64,000 bases of DNA from positions 25,624,001-25,688,000 of the forward strand of contig NC_092312.1 of the NCBI RefSeq assembly GCF_036785885.1. Reading direction: 5' to 3'. Position 1 is the stretch's first letter, and every line of letters begins with the position of its first letter. The stretch is from Coffea arabica. Lineage: Eukaryota > Streptophyta > Magnoliopsida > Gentianales > Rubiaceae. The notes beneath the pieces are model-generated. The model did no database searches, was not told where the DNA came from, and saw only the letters and a program-made list of their open reading frames with translations. This document shows, piece after piece, positions 32,794-44,910 of this stretch. Made by a program: the position numbers and the translations under genes.

Positions 32794-33659
32794 TTCTCTA
32801 TTTTTTTTTCCTGAATTTTCTCTCAGATGATGTGAATAAAGGAGAGTCTTTGATGGGAATGAACCAAGTATATGGTACAAATTTGGCCTACAATGCACAA
32901 GCAAGAGCAAGGAAAGTTGGTTGTTCAACGTTGAATTTGTTTTCCTTTTTGGAAATTATAAATCAAATCCGCAACTAGAGAAATTAAACATATGCCAACC
33001 TGTAAGATTCTTTAATTAATTGGTGAATATATAGTTGACTGGGCCATAACTCATATCCGAAGTTGATTGGTGACTTTGGACTTTGGAGGTTTGGAGATTT
33101 GTCTATAGCTTTTTTCCCGTGCATTTCCTGGTTCTTACATGATAATTTATATTTCTGAACTAAGCATGAATAATTTCACTCAACTACAAAAATTTCCGTT
33201 TCTTTTCTTGACCTGCTGTCTTGAGTTTCTGCAGTCTTCTGCTTGTTTTTGACTTTGCATGTTGCTTGGAAAATTGCAAAAGCTAAAGAATCTTTTTTGT
33301 ACACACGAAAAAAAAAGAGTTTATATTTTTGCCTGATCCATGAAGAAAACTGTCGTGCTTTTGCATGCTCCAACTCCAATTATCTTTTTGCGTTCAAAAT
33401 CCGTCCGGGACTCGCTGAAGTTACGACGGAATTACCTGCGCGTTTTTCTAGATCTTATCTTCCAAAGTCCTCCGGTCCAATGACGCCAGAATCCACATCA
33501 AGTCAATGCCTTCCCACGTCTCCCTTTTACACCGACCGTTGGACCCACGTCTACGTCCAATCCAATTCCTCATTGTCTAGCATTTGCCCCTTCTACAGGA
33601 CCAATTCTTTTGATGAACTGAAACAGTGGAAGCATTTTACTCAAAAATGGGTCATTAAA

Positions 33660-33935
33660 GGTATTCCGATGATTGTTAATGACACCCTATGGTGTCTAAA
33701 TGCAATGGGGTAATAAATGTGAGCGCATGCATTGACATGGTAAGTTAAATATAATTCGGATGTATCAATCAGTGTTTTTGTCTCATCGGGTGTTCTTCAT
33801 AAAAATCTTTTCAAAATATCGATGATTGTTGATGACATCGCATGCATTAGTATGGTAAGTTAAATACAATTCAGATGCATCAACCGGTGTTTTTGTCTTA
33901 CCGAGTGTCCTTTATAAAAATCTTTTAAAAAAACA
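33660..33935. repeat. Diverged tandem pair of about 145 bp
   Basis: CGATGATTGTT.ATGACA, GGTAAGTTAAATA.AATTC, GTGTTTTTGTCT and TATAAAAATCTTTT-type blocks occur twice in the same order (about 33668-33810 and 33820-33930). Possibly part of an unrecognised non-coding element. Confidence 0.55.
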
Positions 33936-34675
33936 CATCAAAATAGTGAGGTATCATTAACCCTAAGAGAAAAAAAGTGTCATCAATATTAGCCTAACTA
34001 GAAAAGGGCTAGAGTCATGACATATACTGCATACTCAATTTTGAAAAAAAAAATTTTAATTTTCATGTGCATTTAGATTTGTTCGTGTAAAACATTATAC
34101 CTGGTAGAGTTAAGAAAGTTGGCTGATTCAAGAAAATTGTTGCATAAGCTCAGCAGCACAAGTAATTGAAAAAAAATTCCACTAGAGAAGAAAATGGTTA
34201 ATTTTAGACAATAATGGCACGGATCTCATCATAATTGTAAATCTAAACACACAAGAGGTTAAAGAAATACTATCAGAAATGAAATGGCTGATCTGTAGTA
34301 AATGTTTCATACGTGTAAACAAAAACGTTGACTTAATAGTGAGCTTATTACAGTCATGATAGTAACATATATACAAACTTCTCATTACTCAATCTCTTAA
34401 ATATTTCAGAAAATTGCATGGTAATAGTCAATAGCAATTCGACAATCAATAAGAAATGGACATTAAAACGCGGCAACCGCAGAGCACGGATCAAGCCAAG
34501 ATCTGTATACAAATGGAAAAGTATGATTCAGTCTTTTCTTAAATTTTTAATACCTTCGCATTCCCTTTCCGCCAACCCCAAGTCTCCGGTCTACGTCTAC
34601 CCCATGGCGATCAGTCGCACCAAACAAATGTTTACACGAACGTCTTTAATACTCCACGACTCGAGGACCTAATAA

Positions 34676-34870
34676 TTTTTTTTTGCTTTCAAAAGTTTAG
34701 ATGGTTTCGATTCTGGTTATCATCACGGATCAGGACATGCTTTCAGTACCATAGGCCACTTATAAAGGTCAGTATGGATCGCTCATCAACACAATTCTTA
34801 CAACTACAATAAGATTTTAACACACAATCTTTTGTGAAAAAAATTCGATTCTTATCAATTGAGTCAATTT
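34676..34870 (-). mobile_element. tRNA-derived SINE (copy 2)
   Basis: The minus strand reads GACTCAATTGATAAGAATCG (A-box-like), then ATTGTGTGTTAAAATCTT (a weak B-box), a body sharing GATGATAACCAGAATCGAAAC with the copy at 13362-13620, and a terminal A tail (T run at 34677-34684). Confidence 0.55.
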
Positions 34871-35130
34871 GTATTGACATGACCTAATTAAATAAGATAA
34901 ATACCGAATTGTTCCGGGGGAGTTAACAAATGACCTCTTCAATATGGTGATAAACCAGAAAATGGACTCTGAACTGTTAACAATATTCTATTCTAGGTAA
35001 TTGAAAAATAATAAACAAAAGTCCATTACTTTATAAAGTTCGCGGAACTTGTCCGCAAATGAGCGAAAATTAAGGGTCATTTGACTTTGATTTTTAATTG
35101 CCCAAACAAACTGGCATACCGACAAAAGAA

Positions 35131-35718
35131 ATGGAAACAGAGGAGATGAAGCTGCAGGTGATCAGCCATTTCAGCCACCGCCACCCGTTGGAGCTGGTGG
35201 AAGTTGAAGAAGAAGATGATGATCAAGTAAATATATGCTCAGGTTGTGAGGTACAAATTCTGGGTTCAGCTTATAATTGCACCAAGCCAAGCTGTGACTT
35301 CATCCTCCACCATTCCTGCATTGATCTTCCCAGGAAAGTGAAGCACAATTCACATCCCAAGCATCCTTTGATTCTTCATTTCTTCCCACCTTATGGCGAT
35401 GGAGAGTTCACTTGTAACGCCTGCGGAAATCCTGGTCATGGTTTTACCTACCATTGTATAAGTTGCAAATATGATCTTCATGTCGACTGTGCTTCGCTGC
35501 CTGAAGTCGAGTATCGCGAAGATCACGAGCATCCTTTCATGTTGTCTTACTCGTTTCGATTGCAAGATAAGGCAGAGGGAAAGGGGAAGGCCGTGGCAGA
35601 GGAGGCCGAGTTAAAGGATTTCGAATGCTATGTCTGTCATGGACCTGTGGAAAAGGGTTGCTGGGCATATTCTTGTTCAAGTTGTTACTATTGTGCACAT
35701 TTGGAGTGTGTGAATTAA
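35131..35718 (+). CDS. DC1-domain protein, 195 aa
   Basis: A Cys/His-rich C1-like protein starting at the ATG at 35131 (METEEMKLQVISHFSHRHPLE); the longer frame upstream lacks an ATG. Three zinc modules: HFSHRH..ICSGCE..CTKPSCDFILHHSC, HPLILHF..TCNACGNPGHGF..CISCKYDLHVDC, and HPFMLSY..CYVCHGPVEKGCWAY.CSSCYYCAHLEC. It ends four residues after the last ligand. A Lys/Glu/Ala-rich insert separates modules two and three. The frame is intact and it is the only plus-strand member of the cluster. The upstream 60 bases are AT-rich without a clear promoter motif. Probably functional; specific role unknown. Confidence 0.9.
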   Translation: METEEMKLQVISHFSHRHPLELVEVEEEDDDQVNICSGCEVQILGSAYNCTKPSCDFILHHSCIDLPRKVKHNSHPKHPLILHFFPPYGDGEFTCNACGNPGHGFTYHCISCKYDLHVDCASLPEVEYREDHEHPFMLSYSFRLQDKAEGKGKAVAEEAELKDFECYVCHGPVEKGCWAYSCSSCYYCAHLECVN

Positions 35719-37066
35719 TGTTTCAATCTACGTCCATTTGAACTGTTGGGGTTTGAGGGTTAATTGTTTGTGATTTTCTATGACTCGAAATATCTGAAAG
35801 ATTGGCTGAATTTCAGGGTAATTTCCACGGTTTTATTCAACTTTATCAAGGATTTCTGCTATTGTAATATTATGCACCTTTGCACCATGTGGCTTGTTGA
35901 GGGAGCTCAACATATGCTTGAATTTACCTTGTTCCAGAATGCTGGTGAAGTTCCTCTTAGGGCAAACCATTTTTGGTGGGTTTTCTTCAATATGACGCTC
36001 GAATACTAGTGACAAAAGATTAAATCGTCAACTTTTGGTAGAAATTTGTAATGGGTTGAAATTTTGTAATGGTTTGAGATTTCCAAACGCAATTTTTTAT
36101 TCTCTCATAATTACGAGTGGGTTTAACTTTGGAATGTTACAGTTGGGCCACTCATGGGTGCACTTGTGGCATTTGAGGTTAGATCAAGATCGTTCGAGCA
36201 TTTGAGCTTGAGTCGTGCAATGAAAGGTGGAAGCAATCGATTATCATTCCCCTCCAATTGCGGAAGAGATTTAAAGCATTTTCTTTGTGGAGTATTAATT
36301 TTAGAACTATATAACGATGAATCTATCTTAATGCGTAAGTTAGCATCCTAAGGATAATAATTTCAAATGGGCGCTAAAAGTATGATTGCACGTTACATTA
36401 GGTAAAAACTGTTTCATTACCATAGCTACGGTACTGAAGCATAATTTGAGTGGGAACTAATTTCACTGCTAGCTGGATCAATTTGTAACGCAAGATTTAA
36501 TTACTTCTCCATTCACTATTAGCCTGAGCTCAAAGGTGTCTTCGTGGGACAATGCCAGGACGCTAAATCTGGTCCTTTGATGGCAGGCCAGAACACCCCT
36601 TTTAACTTCTCAATTCAATTGGTCAGCAACATATGGACAAAAAATCAATTCCTCAACCTCCTCCAATCAAGGAAGTATTTTTTTATTTCATTTTTTTGGG
36701 GTGTAGGATATTTTTTGAATTAAATACTGGGACTAAGCATCCATCACAAAAATCAGGGAAATGAGCCCATCATCAACAAGACATTCCACATCCTACTATC
36801 AATGCTAGAACCTCGTAGAATAGTAACACGCTCTGCTTCATTTATCAACCATCATCCTGATTAAGGCTTGCAAAGCGCAGAGCAGAACTGCATAATCTAG
36901 TTCCCATATGTATGCTATTTTACATATACAAAGCTTATGTGTTATAGTAATTTGCCAATAGTACACAAACAATTATGATATTTTGCACCAAAAAAAGAAA
37001 AGGATATGATGTTCTTGGGCCGTCCAACCTTGAGGGTTCAGCTTCAGCAGTTCATGAGTTTACTTC
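35719..37066. other. Intergenic region between two DC1 genes
   Basis: No supported gene or transposon; the genes on either side converge. Confidence 0.4.
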
Positions 37067-37777
37067 AGTAACGAGGACATTCCCATCTCGCGCGATCCGC
37101 TACTGCTTGTGAGTAGTGTATCTGATTCTGTAAAGTCAACAAGGCAAGCTGATTTTCCCTCGTCTCATTCATGACTTCCCTGTGACGATCCACTGCATCG
37201 ACTGCACCCGATGGCTAAGTCATGGCAGATTGATTATTTGATCTACTACTAGATGCCCCACAGAAATGCTGTTGACCATGTTTGGTACAGCCCAAATGGA
37301 TTCCAAAGTCACAATCACTGCAGTAATAGCTCCAAAATTGTTTGTCAACTGCTGCACTACATATATTACAAGCGAAGATCTGAGGATGATTAAAGATTAA
37401 TTTCAGTGCATGAGGATGCTCAACTATCTTTGTTGTGGCTGACAAAAATAATGCGCAGTTCATGTGAAGGTCGAATTCGCAGTGGGCACAACTATAGCTG
37501 AAGCCAGTTCCGTGTGATCCATAGCCATTGCAGGAGAAGGCTCCAGTGGGATAGGTTGGAATTGGAAGAAGGGTCAAGGGGTGATCAGGGTGAGATGGAT
37601 GCTGTAGAGACCGAGGAGTATTAAGACAGTGATCATGGAGGTAATAGGTACAAGAAAGACAACCAAGAAATGGTTCAATTATGAGTAGTTCACAGGCTTT
37701 GCAATAGATTTTCTCTCCTTCATCAAGTTTCAGAGGGATCACCTATGGCTGAAGTGTTGGCAATTCTCTACTTTCAT
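37067..37777 (-). pseudogene. DC1-domain gene with frameshift and premature stop
   Basis: Close relative of the gene at 58899-59639. The natural start is probably the ATG at 37777 (MKVENCQHFSH), but the frame shifts at about 37740, destroying the first HxxH motif; downstream the frame is open from 37742 (IPLKLDEGEKIYCKACEL). Modules YCKACELLIIEPFLGC..YYLHDHC, FSCNGYGSHGTGF..CAHCEFDLHMNC (the second Cys of CxxC is Tyr here) and ACNICSAAVDKQFWSYYCSDCDFGIHLGC follow. TAG at 37217-37215 interrupts. The same frame then continues for 48 codons with a helical tail (LALLTLQNQIHYSQAVADRA) to TGA at 37069-37067, matching the tail of the intact relative. Two lesions and a lost ligand indicate a pseudogene. 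Confidence 0.8.
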
Positions 37778-38715
37778 ATTTGTAGCTTTTTCTTTCCTTC
37801 TCAATTCAAGACTACAACTCCTAGCCTAGCCCCTAGCTAGGTGACTTTAATATTTTCAGGTTATTTCATAGCCAATTGAAGCTTCTTTCATAGAAAATTG
37901 GAGATTGATTTTACACTAGTAAGGGACTTGGAAGTGACATAGACTTGTAAGGTTACTTTAGGATTTGGAGTGTCGTGTCTAATTGTTGTATTTTGATTTT
38001 TGTGCATAAATTCTTAATTCATACTAAGGGTTGGAGAACACAAAAAAGAGCTTTATAATACGATATTATTGTGGGCTTGTTATTGTACGCTATAGATTTT
38101 GCAAAATTTTGTTATGATTTTTTTAAAAATTTTAACTTTCCCACCCTCTCCATAGATTTTCCATCCCGAACTGTAAAGCACAAAAATTTTACTATGGGAA
38201 GTGAGTATAGAGAAAAATCAGAATGAGCTTAAGCTATTGGTAGATACTAGATTTTAACTATTTTTTTACTATTAAAAACATAAAATCTAGATTCAAATAT
38301 GAAAAATATCAAAACAAAATTGATTCTCAAAAACCAAGCTATAAAATTAGATGAAATATTAAATGAGAACTTGCCTTCTGTTATGTATATTATTTTTAAA
38401 ACATGAGAATGATGGAATTTAAGAAGTAAAAAAAAAATTAGATATTGAATCCACGACCATTAGTTCTTGCAGTCTTAAGTTTAATCACTAGATGAACAAT
38501 TCTTCGACTTCCATTATGAATACTAAATCACATAAACAGTTAATACAACTATAGATGACATACGTATATAACATAGATGATTTTTTTTTTCATGTAGATG
38601 ATAATCTATGCATGGTATTGGTAGTCATGCACGACCTTAGTTCATATGGGCCGGTCGTCGCTAATAAATAATTGTAAAATCCAGCATCAATCTAACCGCC
38701 CTTTTCTTGGCTATC
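37778..38715. other. Intergenic region
   Basis: AT-rich; nothing recognised. Confidence 0.4.
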
Positions 38716-39978
38716 TAAAGCTGTTAATCGAACTGGGCAGCTCGTGAGTTGAGCTCGACCCGGCTCGATAAGGGCTTGGCTCGGCTCGTTTACAGAGAGA
38801 AACGAGCCGAGCTCGAGTTCTAATCAATACTCGTTTAAAACACAAGCCGAGCTCGAAAAATAAGGGCATTTTCGTCATTTCAATGTGTATGTGGTACTTT
38901 AACAAAGTCATCTCCCGTGTAGCCCTAATTCTTCTTTTCCTCGTTTGGTCCTTCGTTTTCCCATCCCATAGCCGTCACCCCGCAGCCGCACCCCAATCCC
39001 CGCAACCTCTATTCTCACGCCGCACCCCGCAACCGCAGCCTCACCCCGCAGCCGCCATTCTCACCACCAGCCGCAGCCGCAGCAACAACGGCCAGGCGCC
39101 TCCTCTGATTTCTGTCAACTCTTTCTATTCCGCAGCCGCAGCCGCAACCGCACCCACCGTCACTAACTCACCATACGGAGCACCCTCCATTCTCGCCACC
39201 GTCACTACTCGTGAACCACCCTTTACAAAAATCCCACTCTCTCCCTGTTTGCCTCATTCTTTCAGCTTTTGAGCTGATAATTTTCAAGAAAGACACACTA
39301 CTGAAGAAGCATTTGAGAGCTTTAACCCAGAAAATCTTTCAGGTTTAATTGTAAGATACACCCTCAACTTTCTTCAGGTTGCAAAGCGCCCCTTAAACTA
39401 TCATTTTCCTGTCTATCTTTTTTTTTTTTTTAACACGATGTACTCCGAGTGCAGTTTTTGCTACTACGTTCTAATGCTTACAAAATTAACGGAATTGTGT
39501 TTTCATCTAGTTGTTAACAACAGTTTAAATTTGAAGCAATGGTTTTTCTAGAGTGAAGAGGGATATGAAAGCTGGAATTTTCAGCATATACTCACTCGAT
39601 AATTCCCTCTTTTTTTTTATATATCTTAGTAAAAAATATATGAAATCGTGGTGATAAAGGGCGCTCAAGTTCCATCCTCGAGATAAAGAAAAAGAACCAA
39701 TGATTGGACTTGTATGTAGCAGCAGAACACCGGAAACTTAGGATCACTGATTTTTTTTTTTTTTTAGTAAGCTATCACTGACATTTTTCGCGAGCTCGAG
39801 CTCGGCTCGATTTCAAACTCGAGTTCGAGCCCGAGCTCGAGTTTTTTACCACCACATTGAGTCGAGCTCAAGTGCCTTGTGAAGCTCGAATTAGTAATCG
39901 AGCTAGCTCGATTAGGGGTTCGAGTCGAGCTCGATTGTCCTATGCTCGAGCTCGAGCTCGACTCGTTTAACAACTCTA
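38716..39978. mobile_element. Non-autonomous hAT-like element with CTCGAG-rich ends
   Basis: A 1,263-bp element. The ends are inverted: TAAAGCTGTTAATCGA on the left and, on the opposite strand, TAGAGTTGTTAAACGA on the right. Flanking 8-mers TGGCTATC and TCCTTATC agree at five of eight positions, fitting a decayed hAT duplication. Sub-terminal zones are packed with GCTCGAG/GAGCTCG words on both sides (38735-38860 and 39790-39965). The middle holds a GC-rich stretch of GCAGCCGC repeats (about 38970-39150) whose open frame is compositional, not a recognised protein. Confidence 0.65.
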
Positions 39979-40640
39979 TCCTTATCTAAGTCGATGGCTA
40001 TGTCAAACATAATTTTGTCAGCAAACTTCGCAATTGGAAAGCTACGTGAATACTTACCTCTTCAAGCAAAGCTGGGAATTGGATGAAAATAAGCAACAGC
40101 TAGTGAGGACCTTATAGGATATATAAAAGACGAAAATGATCTCACCTTTTATTATTGATACACCATTTATTATTGATATTTTAAGTGTCTTAAAATCAAG
40201 GCTTTTTTTTGTGATAAGAAGTACAATAATGGTTTACGTCTTGAATTGGCCTAATCGTCATGAGTGATGACTATAATTCTGTAAATGTACTGTCTAAATT
40301 AACTAGAAAACCCTACATATGTCAAGACATATAGGCTTGTTGATACTATTGAACCATCAATTTTAGTCTTTAACAATAGTTAAACACTGATTAATTACCA
40401 AAGAATTTGCCTATCATCTGTAGTTCCTTGAGTTTCGGTCATGAGCTCAAGTTCAAGTTGATAATATTGAGATTCCAGAGTGTCAATTTTTTTTTTTTGA
40501 CAGTCACTAGGCGTAATTAATTAACTATTTAACCTTCCAAAAGATCAGAAAGGACAACATATTTGCAAAACAAAATTACAATCTAGTTACCACTACAAAT
40601 ACAATGTTGGAAACTATACTCTTTTAAGTAGCCTGTAGCT
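39979..40640. other. Intergenic region
   Basis: AT-rich; nothing recognised. Confidence 0.4.
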
Positions 40641-41107
40641 TAGGGCTGTCAACGGGTCAGAATTAATAAATCCGGACCCTGACTCGCCATACTATACCAG
40701 TTTTGAATCTAGCCCGGATACTCGACGGGTCTTCTACTCTTTTTCCTGGAACCAGATCGGATGGGTCCCGGATCCGAGTCGAGCTTACCCGAAAAAAGGC
40801 CCGTCAAAAGCCTGTTTTTGCAACAACACCTGTCTTTGGAGTGTCTGACTATTTGGATAATAGTCAGAGAAGTAAATTTGGGGTATTATATTAATAAATA
40901 TATTTTTAAAATTATTAATCAATTTATGTTCGGGTTCGGGTCTGATACGGGTAGGAATACCATATTCTATATCCAACCCGTTTTTTGTTTGACAAAACGG
41001 ATTCGAATCCGGGTATGGGTAACGGAATTATACTCCTACCCATACTCGGAATTATTTGATGGATCCGGTCCGGGTCCGGGTCTAGACCTAGACTGTTGAC
41101 AGGCCTA
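40641..41107. mobile_element. hAT-type MITE
   Basis: 467 bp. Terminal inverted repeats are TAGGGCTGTCAAC on the left and TAGGCCTGTCAAC on the opposite strand at the right (one mismatch). The 8-bp duplication CTGTAGCT occurs at 40633-40640 and 41109-41116, with one extra base at the right junction. Sub-terminal GGGTCCGG-type words repeat inside. No coding capacity. Confidence 0.85.
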
Positions 41108-43166
41108 GCTGTAGCTAGGCTGAGTTGCCACCCTAATTGACAAAGATTCATTCAAAATCTTAGGAGTTGAATTATGTGACATCCCACATCTGAAATATGG
41201 AAAGAAAAGAAAGTCTAGCTAGGATCATTGTGCTACTATTAATTTGAGTTGATTATTATGATCTTCTGGCTTTAATTCAAAAGATATTAGGTCAGCCTTT
41301 GAAATTGAGACATCAGAAATTATACGTGAGTTTTCAGACCAAAAATCATTTCCATTTTTTTCTTGGTAGGCTGTAATAAACACAAATGTATCAGATTCAA
41401 GATAAAAATAAAGAAAAAAAGATTAATCTTACACGTATGAGAAGATAAAAGGCTCTGGCTCTTTCAATTAAGAAACTTTACCACTTACTTTTATTGTTCT
41501 CCAACTATATGTGGAGAATCTCATAATAGACTCAAATCAAACTTTGTAAATCAAGCTTAAACGAGAGATACATAAAACGACCTCGAGCCTTCTGAATTTG
41601 GTCATGGACAATCAGGATTTCTCCCTGGTCCTCCGTAGAAAATGTAATCTTCCCAATCATCAGCCCTCCCAAGTGTGGCATTATAGCTATAAGGATGTGT
41701 GGCAAAGGCACTGACATTAGTAGGGGGGGACTAAAGAGTTGGAACCATTGACAACTAGAAGACTTCCTCAGGAAAATGGCCACTGCCCATCTGTATACTG
41801 GTGTGTAGCCCATTTGGTTTTGAGCTCAATACTTGTCCACCCATTCAGTCACTGAAGCAATCGTGGCAAGGCGCGTAGATAAAATGCTTGGCTAGTAATT
41901 AACCAATTGTGTCATTGCCAAATTTTAGCCACCAAGCATCTTGTGTTGGATGTTGGATCCTGATCATATAAGTTCGGAAATCTCCAATAAAGAAGAGGCT
42001 CAATTGTAATTAACTGTAGGTGGAGGGAGGGGTTATAGTTGCTCCCAAAGCTACTTCATTGTTAGTTTGAACAAGGGCAGAACAAAGCAAATTATAGCAA
42101 TGAGGGCAGTGGGGCACGTACCCCCACTACCCTATAGCAGTCTACTATTATCCAAGTAATTTTGAGAAATTTTCAGTTGTGCCCCTGTTATGACTCAGGT
42201 AATTCTGAGAAATTATTGATTGTGCCCTCATTATGTTGTTTAGAAGTCAATGTAAATATAATAACTTTTGTAAAAGGAAAATGACATGTTACGAAAGTTA
42301 AAATAATGGCCTTCTACATAAGTAAAATGAATTTTGTGAATTTTTTCAACTAAAGTAAAAGTATAGAGTAATTGTGTTGGCTTAGTTAAAATAAAGTAAA
42401 CGTAATTTTTTTTCCGACATGTAGTGGTAACTTTTTAAATAAAAACATGAAATTTTATGTCCTTGTGCCTTACAAAATTGTAAGTTTGTGGTTATTTTAA
42501 AAGGTTTATTATATTTTTTTCAAAGAAAATTATTGTCTTACTATATGATTTTGTGTTATATTACTCATTAAATGAAAATTTTGTGTTGGTCCGGAGCAAC
42601 TACTTAGCAGGTCTAGTAATTGCTCCAAAACAAGTGAAAGAATTTCATGTGAATATATAAGGGCTTCCATTAAATAGATGTAATACATTTTATGTGAATA
42701 TTGTCGTTATGTACTACTTTAATTAGAAAAGTCAAGGACGAAATTTTTGCCTGCACTAACAATTATTTCTAGCTCCCCCACTTCCCTTGACATTATAATT
42801 ATCAACCTGGAATTATTTTCAAAATCTTAATAAAAAAAAACCATCACATATTAAGTATATTATAATTAAAGTGTTGTGTTTTTATCTCCGGAAAGTTGTG
42901 GCAAGACCGGTTTTTGCCCGCATTAAGAGACAAATTTCAGAACATTTTCAGAATATTCTGATCACTACAGATATTAGATCATTAGTTAAAAACGTACATG
43001 CCAACCAACAACAATGGAGTTAAGCCCATTATATCCAAATTAATCACTAAACTATTGCTGGTGTTAATTCATCATTGAACTTTTGGCATTGCACTATTTT
43101 GACCACATTCCCTAAGCACATGACAGAAAGGAGATAGCAAAATGATAGACTTAGAAAAATTAGTAG
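41108..43166. other. Intergenic region
   Basis: Contains a diverged tandem pair of about 52 bp near 42158-42235 (AAGTAATTTTGAGAAATT and AGGTAATTCTGAGAAATT, each followed by TTGTGCCC). No gene recognised. Confidence 0.4.
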
Positions 43167-43929
43167 TTAGAATAATTCCATTTTGTACCTTCAAACTTAT
43201 ATCACTTTTTTATATTATTCCTAAAACTTTAATTTTGAATACTTTGCACTCAAAACTTTCAATTTTGGACACTTTACCTTCTAAACTCTCAAATCGATCG
43301 CATTTAAGTCTAATTAATGACAATTTAGAGTGTTTGGATAGGAGTTTATTTAAAATAATTATTGTAACACTTTTTATGATGTAATGTTTATGAAATAAAA
43401 AGATAGTTGAAAAAAATTAAAAAAAAAAGTGTATTGAAAAATGTGATTGTGATGCAAGCAAATAATTTTTATGCAAATAATGCCTATTTAGTAAAATTAA
43501 CAGCATCGAAAACCTTACAAATCAATGATAATTTACTTAAAGTAGTCAAAAGGAGTCAAGGTATCACAACTAAAATAAAATGATAAATTGTCATTAAATT
43601 ATACAGTCTTTTATTTCGTTAACTTTGCTAAAAATATTATTAATTGGACCATATAAGTCAATGACAATGTGCTAAAAGTGCTTAAAAGGAATCAAGAGAT
43701 CGCAGATAGAATATAACGGTACATTATCATTAATTTGCATCGTCCTTTATCTCGTTAATTTGGCTAATTACATTGTCATTAATTGGATTTAAATAAAACA
43801 AACTTGAAAGTCTAGGGTGCAAAGTGTTCAAAATTGAGAATTTAGAATACAAACTATGCAAAATTAAAATTTAAAGTGCAAAGTAGAAAATGGTACAAGT
43901 TCAGAGGTACAAAGTGAAATCAGCCCTTA
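43167..43929. mobile_element. MITE with very long inverted repeats, interrupted
   Basis: Left arm (TTTTGTACCTTCAAACTTAT.., TTTGCACTCAAAACTTTCAA, AATTAATGACAAT) and right arm (opposite strand: TTTGTACCTCTGAACTTGTA, TTTGCACCCTAGACTTTCAA, AATTAATGACAAT) are inverted copies over about 150 bases. A second inverted pair lies inside (GACAATTTATCATTTTATTT-like words). The left arm is split by a smaller MITE at about 43328-43490. Low copy identity suggests age. Confidence 0.65.
43328..43490. mobile_element. Small TTTGGAT-type MITE (copy 1, nested)
   Basis: About 165 bp. It shares GTAACA.TTTTT.TGATGT, TATGA.ATAAAAAG, GTATTGAAAA and GATGCAAGCAAATA words with 45276-45444 and, inverted, with about 53674-53835. 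The body is AT-rich and non-coding. Confidence 0.65.
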
Positions 43930-44570
43930 ATAGCTAGAAGTGACTTATTTTTTCTTGAGGCGGCTAAACTAATGCTACTGCCCAAATACAAAGTAACTTC
44001 TTTTTGTTATTTTAAGTTTATTTCTAACACAGGAAGGATGGGAATTAAGAAGTTAGGTGGGAGAAGGAGAATTGGAATTTAGGACTTCTAAATCTTGGTT
44101 TCTCAACTTTAGGTAAAAAAGTAACTTGTAGGTTATTGAAATAACATTGAAGCCCTAAATTTGCTTCTATTATCAATTTTTAAAAAAATGAAATGTATAC
44201 GTATATAGTGTAATTGAATAATCACATCCCTCTAATTTATTGAGAGAGAAAATTAAAACTAAAAGAGAGAAAAGGAGAATTTCAGCATAAATTATCAGGA
44301 CTTAAGTTGGATAATAGTACGGAATTGGTAGTTAAAGATGTTGAAAGCATTTTTTTTATAACTTCCTTAATTTTTCCTATAAAAGCTCAAGGTTAGGCCA
44401 GTATTTTAATTTAAAAAAAAACGATAATTGTTTATAAGGGGTATGACATAAATTAGTGCAGTTAGATCTGAAATAAATAATGACATGAAAAATAAGAGTC
44501 AATTTTTTAATCAACTTTTCTTTCAAACTAAAAAGGAAAAAAAAAAACCAAACAGCTAGCTGTGAAGAAA

Positions 44571-44910
44571 AAAAATGTCTATTCCTTCTCAGTGTCTCTT
44601 GTGTGGGAGGGAAGATGAGACTGTTGGTTGTCTATTTTTTTCAATGCATGGCATCAGGCCATCAGCTAGAGTTTGGCAGAAGGTGCAGGATATGTGCCTT
44701 GTGTGAACGCTGGAAATCTAACACTTTCTTGGACAGCTTCAAAAGATTAGCTCTTGCTGTTAGTGTTTATCGTCTGTGAAGGACACATAATAGAGTTTTC
44801 GTTCAAAACGGTTTGGCTTTCACAACCTTTGGCAATTGGTATTCTTAGCGCTGTTGTTTCTGATGTCAGATATATAGTTGTTTCCTAGAAAGGGGCTCCA
44901 ATCCCATACT
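44571..44910 (+). pseudogene. LINE reverse-transcriptase tail relic (zf-RVT)
   Basis: The frame reads CLLCGREDETVGCLFF..ARVWQKVQDMC, matching the zinc-binding zf-RVT domain at the end of plant L1-type reverse transcriptases (C.LCG..DE...HLFF.C..A..VW). Further on it reads RLALAVSVYRL.RTHNRVF, matching the usual AWA..YH.W.ERN.R.F end with Trp changed to a stop. Several stops and no reverse transcriptase core: a dead 3' fragment. Confidence 0.7.

Noticed and set aside
33243-33713. 156-codon plus-strand frame
   Set aside because: No recognisable domain, runs into a tandem repeat, codon use not gene-like.
38883-39272. 129-codon frame with Pro/Ala/Gln repeats
   Set aside because: Generated by GCAGCCGC repeats inside a hAT-like element.
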